From Lachnospiraceae bacterium (lineage in GTDB: Bacteria; Bacillota; Clostridia; Lachnospirales; Lachnospiraceae), in assembly GCA_024696825.1 (NCBI GenBank), contig JAILGL010000010.1:1-43035 (forward strand): a stretch of DNA of 43,035 bases, read 5' to 3'. The translations under genes and the position numbers were made by a program. Below, piece by piece: positions 25,074 through 35,420 of the stretch. The notes beneath the pieces are model-generated. The model did not search any database and was not told the DNA's origin. It saw only the letters and a program-made list of their open reading frames with translations. Every line of letters starts with the position of its first letter. Position 1 is the first letter of the stretch.

Positions 25074-27122
25074 TTATAACTTACCGATAACCATCATCTC
25101 AAATGGCTGTAAATCATATTCATTTCCCTTATATTTAAAGGTCTGTCTTACAGGGGCATCATTAAATATAAAGGTTATCACTCTATCACCCGCCACACGC
25201 TTGGTAACCTCGATTCCCTCCGGAAGAATGGTATACATATTAGTACCCTTAATCTCCCTACCATCCTTATAAGCCTCAATAGCCTTTAAATCGTGCTTTC
25301 CAAGAACAGACATAAGGAGGGACTCATATCCCACATCATCAAAATAAGTACCCACATAGAAGACTCTACCATTACCATAGCTATTTACGGTAACTGCAGG
25401 CTCTCCGTCGTAGAATTTGCTGGCATAAACCGCCAAAGTCTCAGCAGTCTCAACCTCCAAAATATCGCACCACTGGGTACTAACTATATAATCAAAATCC
25501 GTAGGCTTTGAAATATTAATATCAGACAAATGCTTTCTCCACATTTCATCTAAGAGAAGGACCTTCTGCTGCTTATTGCCTATGGAATCGCATTCCTTAA
25601 CCTTAACACCCGCCAGGTCTCTAACCCAGCTTGGAAGCTCCTTCATAAGGCAGTTGTTATGCTTATCCTTCACACCACTTCTTGGAGTAAGAATAAGAGT
25701 ACCACCATTTTCCACAAATTCGTGTAGAAGCTTTTCTGTAACCTCATCATAAATATAAAGGCAAGGGGCAACTAAAATCTTATAATTCTTGCCCTTTTTC
25801 ATAAAGTCTTCCCTGCCATTTACAACATCTACACCTACGCCAAACCTTGTAAAGGCTCTATGCCAAGCCATGTGACTCTTGAGATAATACATGCCGTCAG
25901 ACTGATGCTGAAGCTTAAATGCCATCTCATCCTCAACATTGTAAAGAATGGCAGCCTCTGAAACCACCTTAGAATCGCTTATTCCCAGATGTTCAAAGGT
26001 CTTTATACAATCTATAAGATCAGTAAATTCCTCATATCTTCTGCCGATAACATTGTCATGGCCAATAAGACCATTCCAGAACATTTCTGCACCCTTTTTA
26101 GCAGTTCTATAACGGAAGTTAAGAACTGTATCTGCACCGTGAGCTATGGCCTGAAGAGCATAACCCTTAATCATGCCAGGCATAGGGGTTTCACCCATAG
26201 GACCCCAGCTACCCGGAGCTCCTGAAAGGCCTTCCATAATCCAAAATGAATCCTGCTTGATACCACGCATAAGATCCAAATGAAACGCGTGTGAAGCCAT
26301 ATTGGAAACATCAGTGGTTGGATAATTATCATAACCTACAAAATCTAAATTTTTATAGAGCTTATAGTAGTCAGGAAGATGCTCTGGGAACCATGTATTA
26401 GTGGTTACAAGCACCTCTTTTGTGGAATATTTTCTTATAAGCTCTGCTATTTTCTCACAATAATCAGTAGCTGACTTAGCAGCAAATCTGGCATAATCCA
26501 TCATATAGGCAGGATTTAACCAGGCATTCTGATAAGCAGGAGGTGTTGTAACATCTTCAAAATCAACAAAATCACCACTCCAAACCTGATTGCCATAGAT
26601 ATCATTTAACTCATCTATATCCTTATATTTACCCTGAAGATATTCTCTAAAGAGCTTATTACAGGTCTCACAACCGCACCAGTTAGCCTCTATCTCATTA
26701 TCTATCTGATAGCCAATTACATTTTCAGAAGCATTATATCTCTCCACTATCTGCTTTGTAATCTTATCAGCGTACTCCATAAGGACCTGACTGTTAAGGC
26801 ATCTGTGGCCTCTTATACCAATCTGCTCCCTGCCGCCACCGCGACCAACCTTTATAATCTCAGGATGCTTTCTAAAAAGCCATCTTGGAGGAGTATTGGT
26901 AGGAACAGAAAGCATAACCTCTATACCGGCCTTGCCAAATTCCTCTACAGCTCTGTCAAGCCAGCCAAAGTCAAACTCGCCCTCTTTTTTCTCTATTCTG
27001 GACCAGGCAAATTCCCCAAGTCTTACAATCTTAACACCTGATTTCTTCATGTGCTCAACATCCTTAGGAAGAAAATCCTCATCCCACTGTTCAGGATAAT
27101 AATCCAAACCAATCTTAATCAT
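25074..27122 (-). CDS. Beta-galactosidase, glycoside hydrolase family 42
   Basis: A retaining beta-galactosidase of 682 residues, the usual GH42 length. The TIM barrel begins MIKIGLDYYPEQWDED. The acid/base glutamate is E143 in QIDNEIE and the nucleophile is E297 in WIMEGLSG. The structural zinc site of GH42 is complete: C108, C149, C151 and C154 (CGCETC). The middle trimerisation domain and small C-terminal beta domain (ending EYDLQPFEMMVIGK) follow. There is no signal peptide, so it acts in the cytosol on imported galactosides, in line with bifidobacterial and clostridial relatives. No transporter sits beside it; the msmX-type ATPase in this window could energise one encoded elsewhere. Confidence 0.95.
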   Translation of the reverse strand: MIKIGLDYYPEQWDEDFLPKDVEHMKKSGVKIVRLGEFAWSRIEKKEGEFDFGWLDRAVEEFGKAGIEVMLSVPTNTPPRWLFRKHPEIIKVGRGGGREQIGIRGHRCLNSQVLMEYADKITKQIVERYNASENVIGYQIDNEIEANWCGCETCNKLFREYLQGKYKDIDELNDIYGNQVWSGDFVDFEDVTTPPAYQNAWLNPAYMMDYARFAAKSATDYCEKIAELIRKYSTKEVLVTTNTWFPEHLPDYYKLYKNLDFVGYDNYPTTDVSNMASHAFHLDLMRGIKQDSFWIMEGLSGAPGSWGPMGETPMPGMIKGYALQAIAHGADTVLNFRYRTAKKGAEMFWNGLIGHDNVIGRRYEEFTDLIDCIKTFEHLGISDSKVVSEAAILYNVEDEMAFKLQHQSDGMYYLKSHMAWHRAFTRFGVGVDVVNGREDFMKKGKNYKILVAPCLYIYDEVTEKLLHEFVENGGTLILTPRSGVKDKHNNCLMKELPSWVRDLAGVKVKECDSIGNKQQKVLLLDEMWRKHLSDINISKPTDFDYIVSTQWCDILEVETAETLAVYASKFYDGEPAVTVNSYGNGRVFYVGTYFDDVGYESLLMSVLGKHDLKAIEAYKDGREIKGTNMYTILPEGIEVTKRVAGDRVITFIFNDAPVRQTFKYKGNEYDLQPFEMMVIGKL

Positions 27123-27200
27123 GCTAACCTCTTTTCTAACATATATCCATATTACTAATCTATCTTAAAAAACTATCTTCTGCCAAATTACTAAATGTAA

Positions 27201-29180
27201 CTATCTCTGAAGGTGCAACCTTATTTCCTTCATTCTGTCACGAAGAACTGCTGCCTCCTCAAAGTTAAGCTCAGCTGCAGCCACATGCATTTTCTTCTCC
27301 ACCTTTTTAAGCAGCTTTCTAAGCTCTGTATCATTCATGGATTCAACATCCTTCTCAATATCACCGGTGATATTATCAGCCTTCTTGGTGATGCTGATTA
27401 AGTCTCTAACTGCCTTCTTAATGGTCTGTGGAGTAATGTTATGCTCCTCATTATACTTTGCCTGAATGCCTCGACGCCTGTTAGTTTCGTCGATACATTT
27501 CTTCATGGAATCTGTTATAACATCGGCATACATTATAACACGGCCCTCAGCATTTCTGGCCGCTCTACCTGTAACCTGAATAAGTGAGGTTTCCGAACGA
27601 AGGAAGCCCTCCTTATCTGCATCCAAAATGGCTACAAGCTCTATCTCAGGGATGTCTAAGCCTTCTCTTAGGAGATTAATACCTACCAGAACATCGAAGA
27701 CATCCATTCTCATATCCCTGATAATCTCGGCTCTTTCCAAGGTATCTATATCGGAATGCAGGTATCTGACTCTGATACCAACCTCCTTAAGGTAGTCCGT
27801 TAAATCCTCCGACTGCCTTTTGGTAAGGGTATTGACCATAACCTTATTACCATTTTTTATGGTTTTATTAATCTCATTTATAAGATCATCAATCTGACCC
27901 TCTACCTTTCTGACCTCTATCTCAGGATCAAGAAGTCCCGTAGGCCTTATAATCTGCTCCACCCTGTTAATCTCGTGAGCCTCTTCATAAGGCCCCGGAG
28001 TAGCAGAAACAAATAAAAGCTGATTTATATGATCCTCAAACTCCTTAAAATTAAGTGGCCTGTTATCCAGTGCCGAAGGAAGTCTGAAACCGTATTCCAC
28101 AAGGGTTTTCTTACGGGACAGGTTGCCGTTAAACATACCACCAATCTGAGGAATGGTCATATGGGACTCGTCCACCATAATTATAAAATCCTCTGGAAAA
28201 TAATCCATAAGGGTAAATGGTGCTTCTCCCGGCTTTAAATTAGACAAAAACCTTGTATAATTTTCAATGCCTGAGCAAAAGCCCGTTTCCCTAAGCATCT
28301 CTATATCAAATTCTGTTCTTTCCTTAATTCTCTGAGCTTCTAAGAGCTTGTCCTCACTCTTAAAGAACTTAACTCTCTCATCCATTTCCTCCTGGATCTG
28401 CTTAATGGAGCGCTCTAACTCCTCACGCTCAACTACATAGTGAGAAGCCGCAAATATAACGGTGTGACTCAAGGTTCCAAGCACCCTGCCTGTAAGGGCT
28501 TCTATCTCAGAAATCCTATCTACCTCGTCTCCGAAAAACTCTATTCTAACAGCCTTTTCAGCCTCATTAGAAGGGAAGACCTCCAGCACATCACCTCTTA
28601 CTCTAAAGGTACCTCTCTTAAAATCAATGTCATTTCTGTCATACTGCATTTCCACCAGTTTCTTTATAACCTCGTCCCTGTCCGCTATGGTTCCAGGTCT
28701 AAGAGAAACTGTCATGTTCTGATAATCTATAGGGCTACCAAGTCCGTAAATGCAGGACACAGAAGCAACAACTATAACATCCCTTCTCTCACAGATGGAA
28801 GCTGTGGCGGAATGCCTTAATTTATCAATCTCATCATTAATGGAGCTGTCCTTCTCGATATAGGAGTCCGTAGAAGGAATATAGGCCTCCGGCTGATAAT
28901 AATCGTAGTAGGAAACAAAATATTCCACCGCATTATCAGGAAACATCTCCTTAAACTCGCCGTAAAGCTGAGCCGCAAGAGTCTTATTATGGGCAATAAC
29001 AAGAGTTGGCCGCTGCAGTCTTTCAATAACATTTGCCATGGTATAAGTCTTACCGGAACCTGTAACACCTAATAAGGTCTGAAACTGATCGCCCTCCTCA
29101 AAGCCTTTTACAAGGGCATCGATAGCCTCAGGCTGATCGCCTGTCGGTTTAAAATCTGTATTAATTTTGAAACCTGACAT
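27201..29180 (-). CDS. uvrB: UvrABC excision repair subunit B
   Basis: DNA helicase-like damage-verification subunit of nucleotide excision repair. I choose the ATG at 29180, giving 659 residues starting [20 protein letters not shown], with AGGAGG 8 nt before. A GTG three codons upstream is fused to that site and is unlikely. Marks: Walker [11 protein letters not shown], the beta-hairpin [20 protein letters not shown], the DEAD-type box VDESH, motif [15 protein letters not shown], and the C-terminal UVR motif ([15 protein letters not shown]). It follows the cell-wall genes by 77 nt; uvrA and uvrC are not in the window. Confidence 0.97.
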   Translation of the reverse strand: MSGFKINTDFKPTGDQPEAIDALVKGFEEGDQFQTLLGVTGSGKTYTMANVIERLQRPTLVIAHNKTLAAQLYGEFKEMFPDNAVEYFVSYYDYYQPEAYIPSTDSYIEKDSSINDEIDKLRHSATASICERRDVIVVASVSCIYGLGSPIDYQNMTVSLRPGTIADRDEVIKKLVEMQYDRNDIDFKRGTFRVRGDVLEVFPSNEAEKAVRIEFFGDEVDRISEIEALTGRVLGTLSHTVIFAASHYVVEREELERSIKQIQEEMDERVKFFKSEDKLLEAQRIKERTEFDIEMLRETGFCSGIENYTRFLSNLKPGEAPFTLMDYFPEDFIIMVDESHMTIPQIGGMFNGNLSRKKTLVEYGFRLPSALDNRPLNFKEFEDHINQLLFVSATPGPYEEAHEINRVEQIIRPTGLLDPEIEVRKVEGQIDDLINEINKTIKNGNKVMVNTLTKRQSEDLTDYLKEVGIRVRYLHSDIDTLERAEIIRDMRMDVFDVLVGINLLREGLDIPEIELVAILDADKEGFLRSETSLIQVTGRAARNAEGRVIMYADVITDSMKKCIDETNRRRGIQAKYNEEHNITPQTIKKAVRDLISITKKADNITGDIEKDVESMNDTELRKLLKKVEKKMHVAAAELNFEEAAVLRDRMKEIRLHLQR

Positions 29181-29257
29181 CCCTTGCACCTCCTGTAATT
29201 ACTGCGTCAAATAACACCTAAGTCATTTTTCTAATTATTATAACTAAATACTAAAAC

Positions 29258-30484
29258 TTAGTCTTCTTTTTCTATATAATCAAAGGCATACTTAATATAA
29301 GTATCTTCAAGCATCTCTTCCTTTTTCTCGCTAAAGGTCACTTCCTCATCCTTAAATTTTTTCAGAGAAATATCCGGTGTAATTCCCTTTTTATGGATAC
29401 ATTTACCGGAAGGAGTGTAGTACTTTGCAGTTGTAAACTTAATTAAGGTTTTATCCTCAAGCTCATAGGTAGACTGCACAATACCCTTTCCATAGGTCTT
29501 TTTACCGATAATGGTAGCCTTTCCCTGATCCTTAAGTGCACCTGTAAATATCTCTGAAGCACTGGCAGTCTCCCCATTTACAAGAACCACCATAGGAATA
29601 TTCTCCTCCTCGTCAGAAGAGCTTGTGTAAGTCTTTTTATTTTTATATTTATCAAGGGTATAGACTAAAAGCTTACCCTTAGGGATAAGTAAATCCAGCA
29701 TTTCCGTAGCTACATCCACTATACCACCACCGTTATTTCTAAGGTCTATAATAAGCTTCTTCATTCCCTTATTTTCAAGACCTATAAGCTCATCCTTAAA
29801 TTGCTCAGAGGTATTCTGGTCGAAGGAAGTAATTCTTATATAACCAATTTCCTCAGAAAGCATAAGACTTCCAACGCTCTTGGTTTCTATGTCCTCCACC
29901 TTAACCTTAATACTCTTATTAATACCTTTTCTATTAATATTTAAGGCAATCTCACTGCCTATACTTTTTTTACTGATAATGGCCTTTATCTCATCCAGAG
30001 ACAGATCAGCAAGCTCCTTATTGTCAATGGACATAATAAGGTCCCCAGGCTTAACGCCTGATTTTTTAGCAGGTGAATCATCCATAACTCCCAGCACTAT
30101 AACTCCGGAAGCCGTAGCAGGCTTAGTCATAACTATACCTATACCTCTAAATTCACCATTGATATTCTCATAGAACTCCTCAGTTTCCTGTGGGTCATAA
30201 TAATCTGCATACTTATCATCCAAACCGCCCACAAGTCCCTTAATAAGGGAATTCTGCATATCGCTATCCTCTACATCACCCATATAATAATGGTTAATGT
30301 AGCTAAGAGCCTCATCATAGGCCTTTTGAGTCTGGTTACTAACCACCGACTCATTCTTCTTCGCATTTTTAAATATGGCATTAACATCTATAACTCCTAC
30401 CAGTCCGCAAACAGATATGATTGCGATAATAAGTAGAACACCTGTTAAAATGCCCACCAGATACGATTTTGTTTCTTCACTCAT
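29258..30484 (-). CDS. S41 C-terminal processing protease with PDZ domain
   Basis: The 408-residue CtpA/CtpB-type serine protease has an N-terminal membrane helix (about 7-30, YLVGILTGVLLIIAIISVCG), which places the catalytic part outside. A PDZ domain follows (about 100-180, with DDSPAKKSGVKPGDLIMSID). The S41 core has LRNNGGGIVDVATEML, the catalytic serine in NGETASASEIF and the lysine in KKTYGKGIVQS. Relatives in Bacillus cleave sporulation or surface proteins. Here it directly follows the M23 hydrolase gene (54 nt), so a cell-envelope role is likely (inference). Confidence 0.94.
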   Translation of the reverse strand: MSEETKSYLVGILTGVLLIIAIISVCGLVGVIDVNAIFKNAKKNESVVSNQTQKAYDEALSYINHYYMGDVEDSDMQNSLIKGLVGGLDDKYADYYDPQETEEFYENINGEFRGIGIVMTKPATASGVIVLGVMDDSPAKKSGVKPGDLIMSIDNKELADLSLDEIKAIISKKSIGSEIALNINRKGINKSIKVKVEDIETKSVGSLMLSEEIGYIRITSFDQNTSEQFKDELIGLENKGMKKLIIDLRNNGGGIVDVATEMLDLLIPKGKLLVYTLDKYKNKKTYTSSSDEEENIPMVVLVNGETASASEIFTGALKDQGKATIIGKKTYGKGIVQSTYELEDKTLIKFTTAKYYTPSGKCIHKKGITPDISLKKFKDEEVTFSEKKEEMLEDTYIKYAFDYIEKED

Positions 30485-30538
30485 ATATAAATATCTTTCT
30501 GTTTTTCTTCCTGTTATGATTTCTTTTACTGCCTACCC

Positions 30539-31792
30539 TTAGGCATGCACATAAAGTGCCGGATTAACATAATTACCGTTAAGGAATATTCCAAAATGTA
30601 AATGTGCACCTGTGGAAATACCTGTATTACCTGACTTTGCAATAACCTGTCCCTTTTTAACACTGGTACCAACCGATACCAAAAGCTTAGAACAATGCAT
30701 ATAATAGGTATACTGACCATTTCCATGATATATGGCTATATAATTACCTGCAGATGAGGAATAAGTTGAAGTAATAACCTTACCTCCCTTTGAAGCAATT
30801 ACAGTAGTACCTGTAGGAACGTCCAAATCGATTCCCTTGTGAAATGTACTTGCACCCTTAGTTGGAGCATTACGTGGACCAAATGGAGAGGAAATACGAG
30901 CAGGAATCGTAAGTGGCCAGCCAAAGCCTGAAGCTGAATTACCACCGGTAGTTGTAGAAGTGGAATTACCTGAACTCTGCTCCTCCTCAGCAATCTTAAT
31001 ACGCTGCTCCTCTAAAAGTCTGTCAAGTTCATCATCTGCGTCTATAATCTGCTGATTATAGTCCTTAACATCCTCCCTGCCCTCTTTAATATTCTGCTGA
31101 TACTTAATAACCTGAGCCTTTTTCTGCTTTAAAAGCTTATTGATACTTTTCTTTTCAAATCTCAGGCTATTTCTAATAGCCTCATACTCAGCCTCTTTTT
31201 TCTCAAGCTCAGTCTTATCAGCCTCTATCTCATCACAAACCTGAACATAGAGCTTAAACATATTATCATCATAATCAGAAATTCTATCAATATATTCTAA
31301 ATTATTTAAAATGTCTGAAAGACTGCTGGAAGAGAAAATAATGTCAGCATAACCATTACCTTCATTCTCATACATATACTGAATGCGCTTAGCCATGGTA
31401 ATATACTGGTTATTCTTATTAGTCTCTGTTCTCTGAAGTTCTTCTTCAAGGCCGGCTAAATCCCTCTTACACTTCCTAAGATTCTGCCTGTTTTCAGCGA
31501 TTTTACCGTCTATCTCTTCAAGCTCTTTATCGTAGTTAGTAATATATTTCTCAACATTAGTTATATCTTTCTCAAGATTTTTAATTCTCTTACTAAGAGA
31601 TTTTCTTCTTCTCTCAAGCTCTGCCTGCTTTTCCTCTGCGACATTAATCTCATTTTGAATATCCGCACTGGTCTTAGCCTTGGCAGTTTTAACCTTGGCA
31701 GTATCTACCTTTCCATAGCCAAAATCTGCAGTGGCTATAACCATAAAAACAGTAAGCCACATAGCAAATATTTTCACTAATTTTTTCTTCAA
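30539..31792 (-). CDS. M23 peptidoglycan endopeptidase with coiled-coil (EnvC/PcsB-like)
   Basis: The 417-residue product starts at a TTG codon (31792-31790), 8 nt after GGAGG, followed by a signal peptide (KIFAMWLTVFMVIATADFGY). A long coiled coil covers about 40-255 (EKQAELERRRKSLSKRIKNL). A Ser/Thr/Gly linker leads to the LytM/M23 domain (about 290-417) with zinc ligands in FHKGIDLD and HLHFGI, and YYMHCS. The metal-site motifs look intact, so it should be an active hydrolase, unlike EnvC itself. It lies 26 nt after ftsX; in other Gram-positives FtsEX binds the coiled coil of such hydrolases to switch them on at the septum. Confidence 0.94.
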   Translation of the reverse strand: MKKKLVKIFAMWLTVFMVIATADFGYGKVDTAKVKTAKAKTSADIQNEINVAEEKQAELERRRKSLSKRIKNLEKDITNVEKYITNYDKELEEIDGKIAENRQNLRKCKRDLAGLEEELQRTETNKNNQYITMAKRIQYMYENEGNGYADIIFSSSSLSDILNNLEYIDRISDYDDNMFKLYVQVCDEIEADKTELEKKEAEYEAIRNSLRFEKKSINKLLKQKKAQVIKYQQNIKEGREDVKDYNQQIIDADDELDRLLEEQRIKIAEEEQSSGNSTSTTTGGNSASGFGWPLTIPARISSPFGPRNAPTKGASTFHKGIDLDVPTGTTVIASKGGKVITSTYSSSAGNYIAIYHGNGQYTYYMHCSKLLVSVGTSVKKGQVIAKSGNTGISTGAHLHFGIFLNGNYVNPALYVHA

Positions 31793-31818
31793 ATCAAAAA
31801 CCTCCTTAAAGGCAGTAA

Positions 31819-32721
31819 TCAGATTTTCAAATGCTTACGAAGTGACCACATACTTCCGATAAGACCTATTCCAACACCTATAATTGCGCAGGTTGGAGTA
31901 AGTATTGTAAAAATGTCCTTAACACTAATGAAATGCAGCCATTTCGTAAGAGCAGGAAATCCTCTTACTATAAAACCAATCACCTGTCCGTAGAAGAGCC
32001 TTAGAATCCCCAGAGGGATGGCAGCTCCTATAATACCTATAAATACACCTTCAAATATAAATGGAAGTCTTACAAATGCATCTGTGGCACCTATAAGCTT
32101 CATTATGGCAATCTCGTCTTTTCTGACATTTATACCCATAGCAACCGCAGAACTAATAAGAAATACGGAAACTAATATAAGCATGATAATAATGGTAAGG
32201 GAAACATAGGCAATAAGCATGTTGAAACTGCTTATCTTACTTGCTGCCGCACCAGAACCATTAACCTTACGAACACCATCTATTTTTTCAATCTTCTTAG
32301 CCACCTTTTCCTGGTTAGCTACATTTTTAAGATAAACCTCATAGGAAGCGGAGTTCTTAAGGGGATTATCCTGTCCAAAGGTATTAATAAGCTCCTTATT
32401 ACCCTCAAACTTTTCCTTCTTAAAGTTCTCCCAGGCCTCGGCTGCAGATACGAATTTAATCTTCTTAACACCGTCTACGCCCTTTATCTTACCGCCCAGA
32501 TACTCTATCTGAGCCTCACTAAGTCCCTCGTCAAAAAACACAGTAAGACCAACATTAGACTCAGCCTTATAAACCATATTTCTAAAATTGGCAAACAGTG
32601 TATAAAATACACCTAATATAAAGAGACAGGCAGTAATGGTTCCTATAGCTGCAAGGGTAAATATTTTATTTTGAAAAAGACTTTTGAAACCCTGTCCAAT
32701 ACCATAAAATAAAGTACTCAC
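31819..32721 (-). CDS. ftsX: Cell division ABC permease FtsX
   Basis: The 300-residue protein has four membrane helices in the FtsX order: one near residue 20-45 (FTLAAIGTITACLFILGVFY), a large outer loop (about 46-170) rich in VKKIKFVSAAEAWENFKKEK, then three C-terminal helices. The cytosolic turn VRKDEIAIMKLIGATDAFVR is the family signature. The start is GTG and overlaps the ftsE stop by 4 nt (GTGA), so the pair is translationally coupled. It acts with FtsE and passes the signal to the neighbouring M23 hydrolase. Confidence 0.96.
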   Translation of the reverse strand: MSTLFYGIGQGFKSLFQNKIFTLAAIGTITACLFILGVFYTLFANFRNMVYKAESNVGLTVFFDEGLSEAQIEYLGGKIKGVDGVKKIKFVSAAEAWENFKKEKFEGNKELINTFGQDNPLKNSASYEVYLKNVANQEKVAKKIEKIDGVRKVNGSGAAASKISSFNMLIAYVSLTIIIMLILVSVFLISSAVAMGINVRKDEIAIMKLIGATDAFVRLPFIFEGVFIGIIGAAIPLGILRLFYGQVIGFIVRGFPALTKWLHFISVKDIFTILTPTCAIIGVGIGLIGSMWSLRKHLKI

Positions 32722-34175
32722 TGTACATATCCTCCCTGCTCATCATTAGTAATCGTACCATTGTGAAGAGTTATAACTCTCTTTTGCATCTCATTTACAA
32801 GAGTGTCATTATGGGTAACGATAACAACTGTAGTTCCAATCTTATTAAGATCCTCGAGTATTTTCATAATTTCTCTGGAGTTATTAGGATCTAAGTTACC
32901 CGTAGGCTCGTCTGCAAGGAGAATAGGTGGTTTATTAACCATGGCTCTTGCAATGGCAACTCTCTGCTGCTCACCACCGGAAAGCTCACTGGTTTTCTCG
33001 TGAATCTTCGCCTCCAAACCAACAGCCTTAAACATATTAAGACAGTTCTTTCTTCTCTTATCCCTTGGGATACCTATAACTCTCTGAGAAAGCTCCACAT
33101 TTTCAAATACATTTCTATCCTCTAGGAGTCTGAACTCCTGGAAAACAACACCCAGTTTTCTTCTGTAATAAGGCAGCTGCTTTAAGCTAATGGAAGCAAT
33201 ATCTCTGCCATCTACAAATATATTACCGCTGGTAGGCTTAAGCTCTCCTAAAAGAGTCTTTATAAGTGAGGATTTACCTGAACCACTGCTACCAACAATA
33301 AATACAAACTCTCCCTTTTCAATTTTGAGAGATATATTTTTAAGGGCTACAGTACCATTTGGATAAATGAGCGTAACCTTTCTAACATCTATAATATAAT
33401 CCTTATCCTCATGCTCACTACCGTCAGCATAATCCTCTAAGGCAGGATCCTCATATTCTTCTTCATCATATTCAGAGTAATTAATCTCCTCAGCGCCCTC
33501 ATCGGCATATATTACGCCTTCAGCCTCTTCCTGATAATCACCCTCATAATACTCTTCTTCAGTATACTCAGGCTCATAATTTTCATCCTCAATATACTCG
33601 TCCTCATGAGGATAAACAATCTCACCGGTAACATCCTTAACACCGTAATTAAAGTCACCAGGCTCTTCTATATAAGGGGCCTCACCTTCTGTCTCAGAGT
33701 AAGCCTCCTCTGTGTAAGCTTCCTCTGTGTAAGCCTCCTCTGTGTAAGCCTCCTCTGTGTAAGCTTCCTCTACGTAAGCCTCCTCTTCATAAGCGCCTTC
33801 AGTAGCCTTACTCTCTCCTTCGTTCTTTCCTCCCGGATATACAGTTTTAATAACTAATTCAGGCGCACCATAGCCTGATGAAGGAGTCGCTTCGCTTTTT
33901 ACTTCCGCTGTTTTTGTAGCTATATTTTCATTAGGATTTGCAACAACCTTTGAAATAGATGGAAGGGGAACTGTAGGTGAGTCAATTACTTTACGGACTT
34001 TTGGAGTCGCTTCCTCTACAGCATCTGAAGCTACTTCTACTGAAGCTTCATCCTCATCCTGAAAGTTATTTTTAAGCTGAAAATCTAAGGCAGAAGAAAC
34101 AATATCAAATAATTCATCATCACTTACATTCCCGGAATATTCATTTGTATCAGTTGTGTTATTATTAACCTTCAC
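32718..34175 (-). CDS. ftsE: Cell division ATPase FtsE with long acidic N-terminal extension
   Basis: FtsE is normally about 225-230 residues; this one is 485. The ATPase core starts near residue 258 (DYIIDVRKVTLIYPNG) and is complete: Walker A GSSGSGKSS, signature LSGGEQQRVA, Walker B PPILLADEPTGNLD and the H-loop VIVTHND. Residues 1-257 are disordered-looking and very acidic, with EEAYT repeats (about 127-159) and many Glu/Tyr pairs. The start is GTG with GGAGG 6 nt before it. There is no in-frame ATG between that start and the core, so a shorter product would need a rare start. The extension is probably cytosolic. It overlaps ftsX by 4 nt. Confidence 0.94.
   Translation of the reverse strand: MKVNNNTTDTNEYSGNVSDDELFDIVSSALDFQLKNNFQDEDEASVEVASDAVEEATPKVRKVIDSPTVPLPSISKVVANPNENIATKTAEVKSEATPSSGYGAPELVIKTVYPGGKNEGESKATEGAYEEEAYVEEAYTEEAYTEEAYTEEAYTEEAYSETEGEAPYIEEPGDFNYGVKDVTGEIVYPHEDEYIEDENYEPEYTEEEYYEGDYQEEAEGVIYADEGAEEINYSEYDEEEYEDPALEDYADGSEHEDKDYIIDVRKVTLIYPNGTVALKNISLKIEKGEFVFIVGSSGSGKSSLIKTLLGELKPTSGNIFVDGRDIASISLKQLPYYRRKLGVVFQEFRLLEDRNVFENVELSQRVIGIPRDKRRKNCLNMFKAVGLEAKIHEKTSELSGGEQQRVAIARAMVNKPPILLADEPTGNLDPNNSREIMKILEDLNKIGTTVVIVTHNDTLVNEMQKRVITLHNGTITNDEQGGYVQ
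33698..33797 (-). repeat. 15-bp tandem repeat in the ftsE extension
   Basis: AAGC recurs at 33701, 33716, 33731, 33746, 33761, 33776 and 33791, exactly 15 bp apart, within the unit AAGCCTCCTCTGTGT and close variants. It encodes about seven five-residue units of xEEAY. The inner four are nearly identical, as expected of a length-variable repeat. Confidence 0.9.
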
Positions 34176-34208
34176 CTATAACCTCCATCCAACAAAGGAG
34201 CACTGAAA

Positions 34209-35297
34209 TCAGTGCTCATAAGTTTCCATATATTTCATATATCTTACAACCATAAGGGCAATCTTAAATGTAATTGCATCCTCAAAGTTTCTAATATCCA
34301 GACCTGTAGAACTGAGAAGCTTCTCAAGTCTGTAAACTAAAGTATTTCTATGTATAAACAGCTTTCTTGCTGTCTCAGACACATTAAGATTATTCTCAAA
34401 GAACTTGTTAATAGTCTCAACAGTTTCTTCGTCGAAATCAGTAGGAGTATTCTCTCCAAAAATTTCCTTGATAAACATGGTACAAAGTGGCATAGGAAGC
34501 TGATAGATAAGTCTTCCAATTCCAAGACTGCCATAGGCAACCATATTTTTCTCTTCGTAGAAAATCTTTCCTACATCAAGAGCCATCTTTGCTTCCTTGT
34601 AGGATCTGGACACATCCTTGATTTCAGGAACTATAGTTCCATAAGCCACATGAACAGAAAGCATGGCCTCAGTATTTAACATATCTAGAACAACCTTGGC
34701 TGTCTTATCCATATCCTCATAGGTTTCAGTAGGAGTTAACTCCTTAACGATAATAATATTTTTCTCATCCACCTGAGTGATGAAATCTCTTGTCTTATTG
34801 GCAAAGAGACCTCTAATAATCTCAAGGGCACCAACCTCTTTTTCGTTCTCTATCTCTACGATGAAAACCAGTCTTCTCACATTAGTCTCTATATGGAGCT
34901 TCTTGGCTCTGTTATAAATATCAACCAAAAGAAGATTGTCCAAAAGAAGGTTCTTTATAAAATTATCCTTATCATATCTTTCCTTATAAGCCACCAAAAG
35001 ACTCTGAATCTGAAATGCAGCAAGCTTACCTACCATATAATCATCTTCAGTTTCTCCTCTAGCCATAAGAATATATTCCAAATGATGATCGTCAAAAACC
35101 TTAAAGAACTGGTTGCCGTCAACCACCTGACTTTCCGCCATGGAATCCACAAAGCTCTCTACCTCTTCTACAAATTCCTCAACCTCATTAGTAGTAGTTG
35201 CAAGAACCTTTCCTTCCACATCCATAACTGCAAGCTCAACTCTGGAAATGTTTTTAAGTCCATCAATTGTACTCTGTAAAACCTGATTTGAAATCAT
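34209..35297 (-). CDS. CdaR/PucR-family transcription regulator
   Basis: The 362-residue protein has a C-terminal helix-turn-helix of the HTH_30 type (about 300-330, NLNVSETARKLFIHRNTLVY followed by RLEKL). The N-terminal two thirds form a sensory part beginning MISNQVLQSTIDGLKNISRV and a GGDEF-like fold region typical of this family (LSVHVAYGTIVPEIKDVSRS and YKEAKMALDVG). Relatives such as CdaR control sugar-acid, purine or carbohydrate genes. It is the first gene before ftsE (33 nt), but its target and ligand are unknown; control of the downstream division genes is only a possibility. Confidence 0.85.
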   Translation of the reverse strand: MISNQVLQSTIDGLKNISRVELAVMDVEGKVLATTTNEVEEFVEEVESFVDSMAESQVVDGNQFFKVFDDHHLEYILMARGETEDDYMVGKLAAFQIQSLLVAYKERYDKDNFIKNLLLDNLLLVDIYNRAKKLHIETNVRRLVFIVEIENEKEVGALEIIRGLFANKTRDFITQVDEKNIIIVKELTPTETYEDMDKTAKVVLDMLNTEAMLSVHVAYGTIVPEIKDVSRSYKEAKMALDVGKIFYEEKNMVAYGSLGIGRLIYQLPMPLCTMFIKEIFGENTPTDFDEETVETINKFFENNLNVSETARKLFIHRNTLVYRLEKLLSSTGLDIRNFEDAITFKIALMVVRYMKYMETYEH

Positions 35298-35420
35298 AAC
35301 CCCAAATACCTCCTTTATTTGTAGACCAATGCATTATAACCCTCTTATCATAATATCATTTTTAACCTGAAAAGTAAAACAAAAAGTGCCTAAAATGTGT
35401 ATTTTATAAGAAATATAAAT

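Noticed and set aside
33698-33797. Short regular repeats that might suggest a CRISPR or VNTR locus
   Set aside because: The 15-bp units are contiguous without spacers and in frame within ftsE. The same holds for the 33-bp and 90-bp repeats elsewhere; no cas genes are present.
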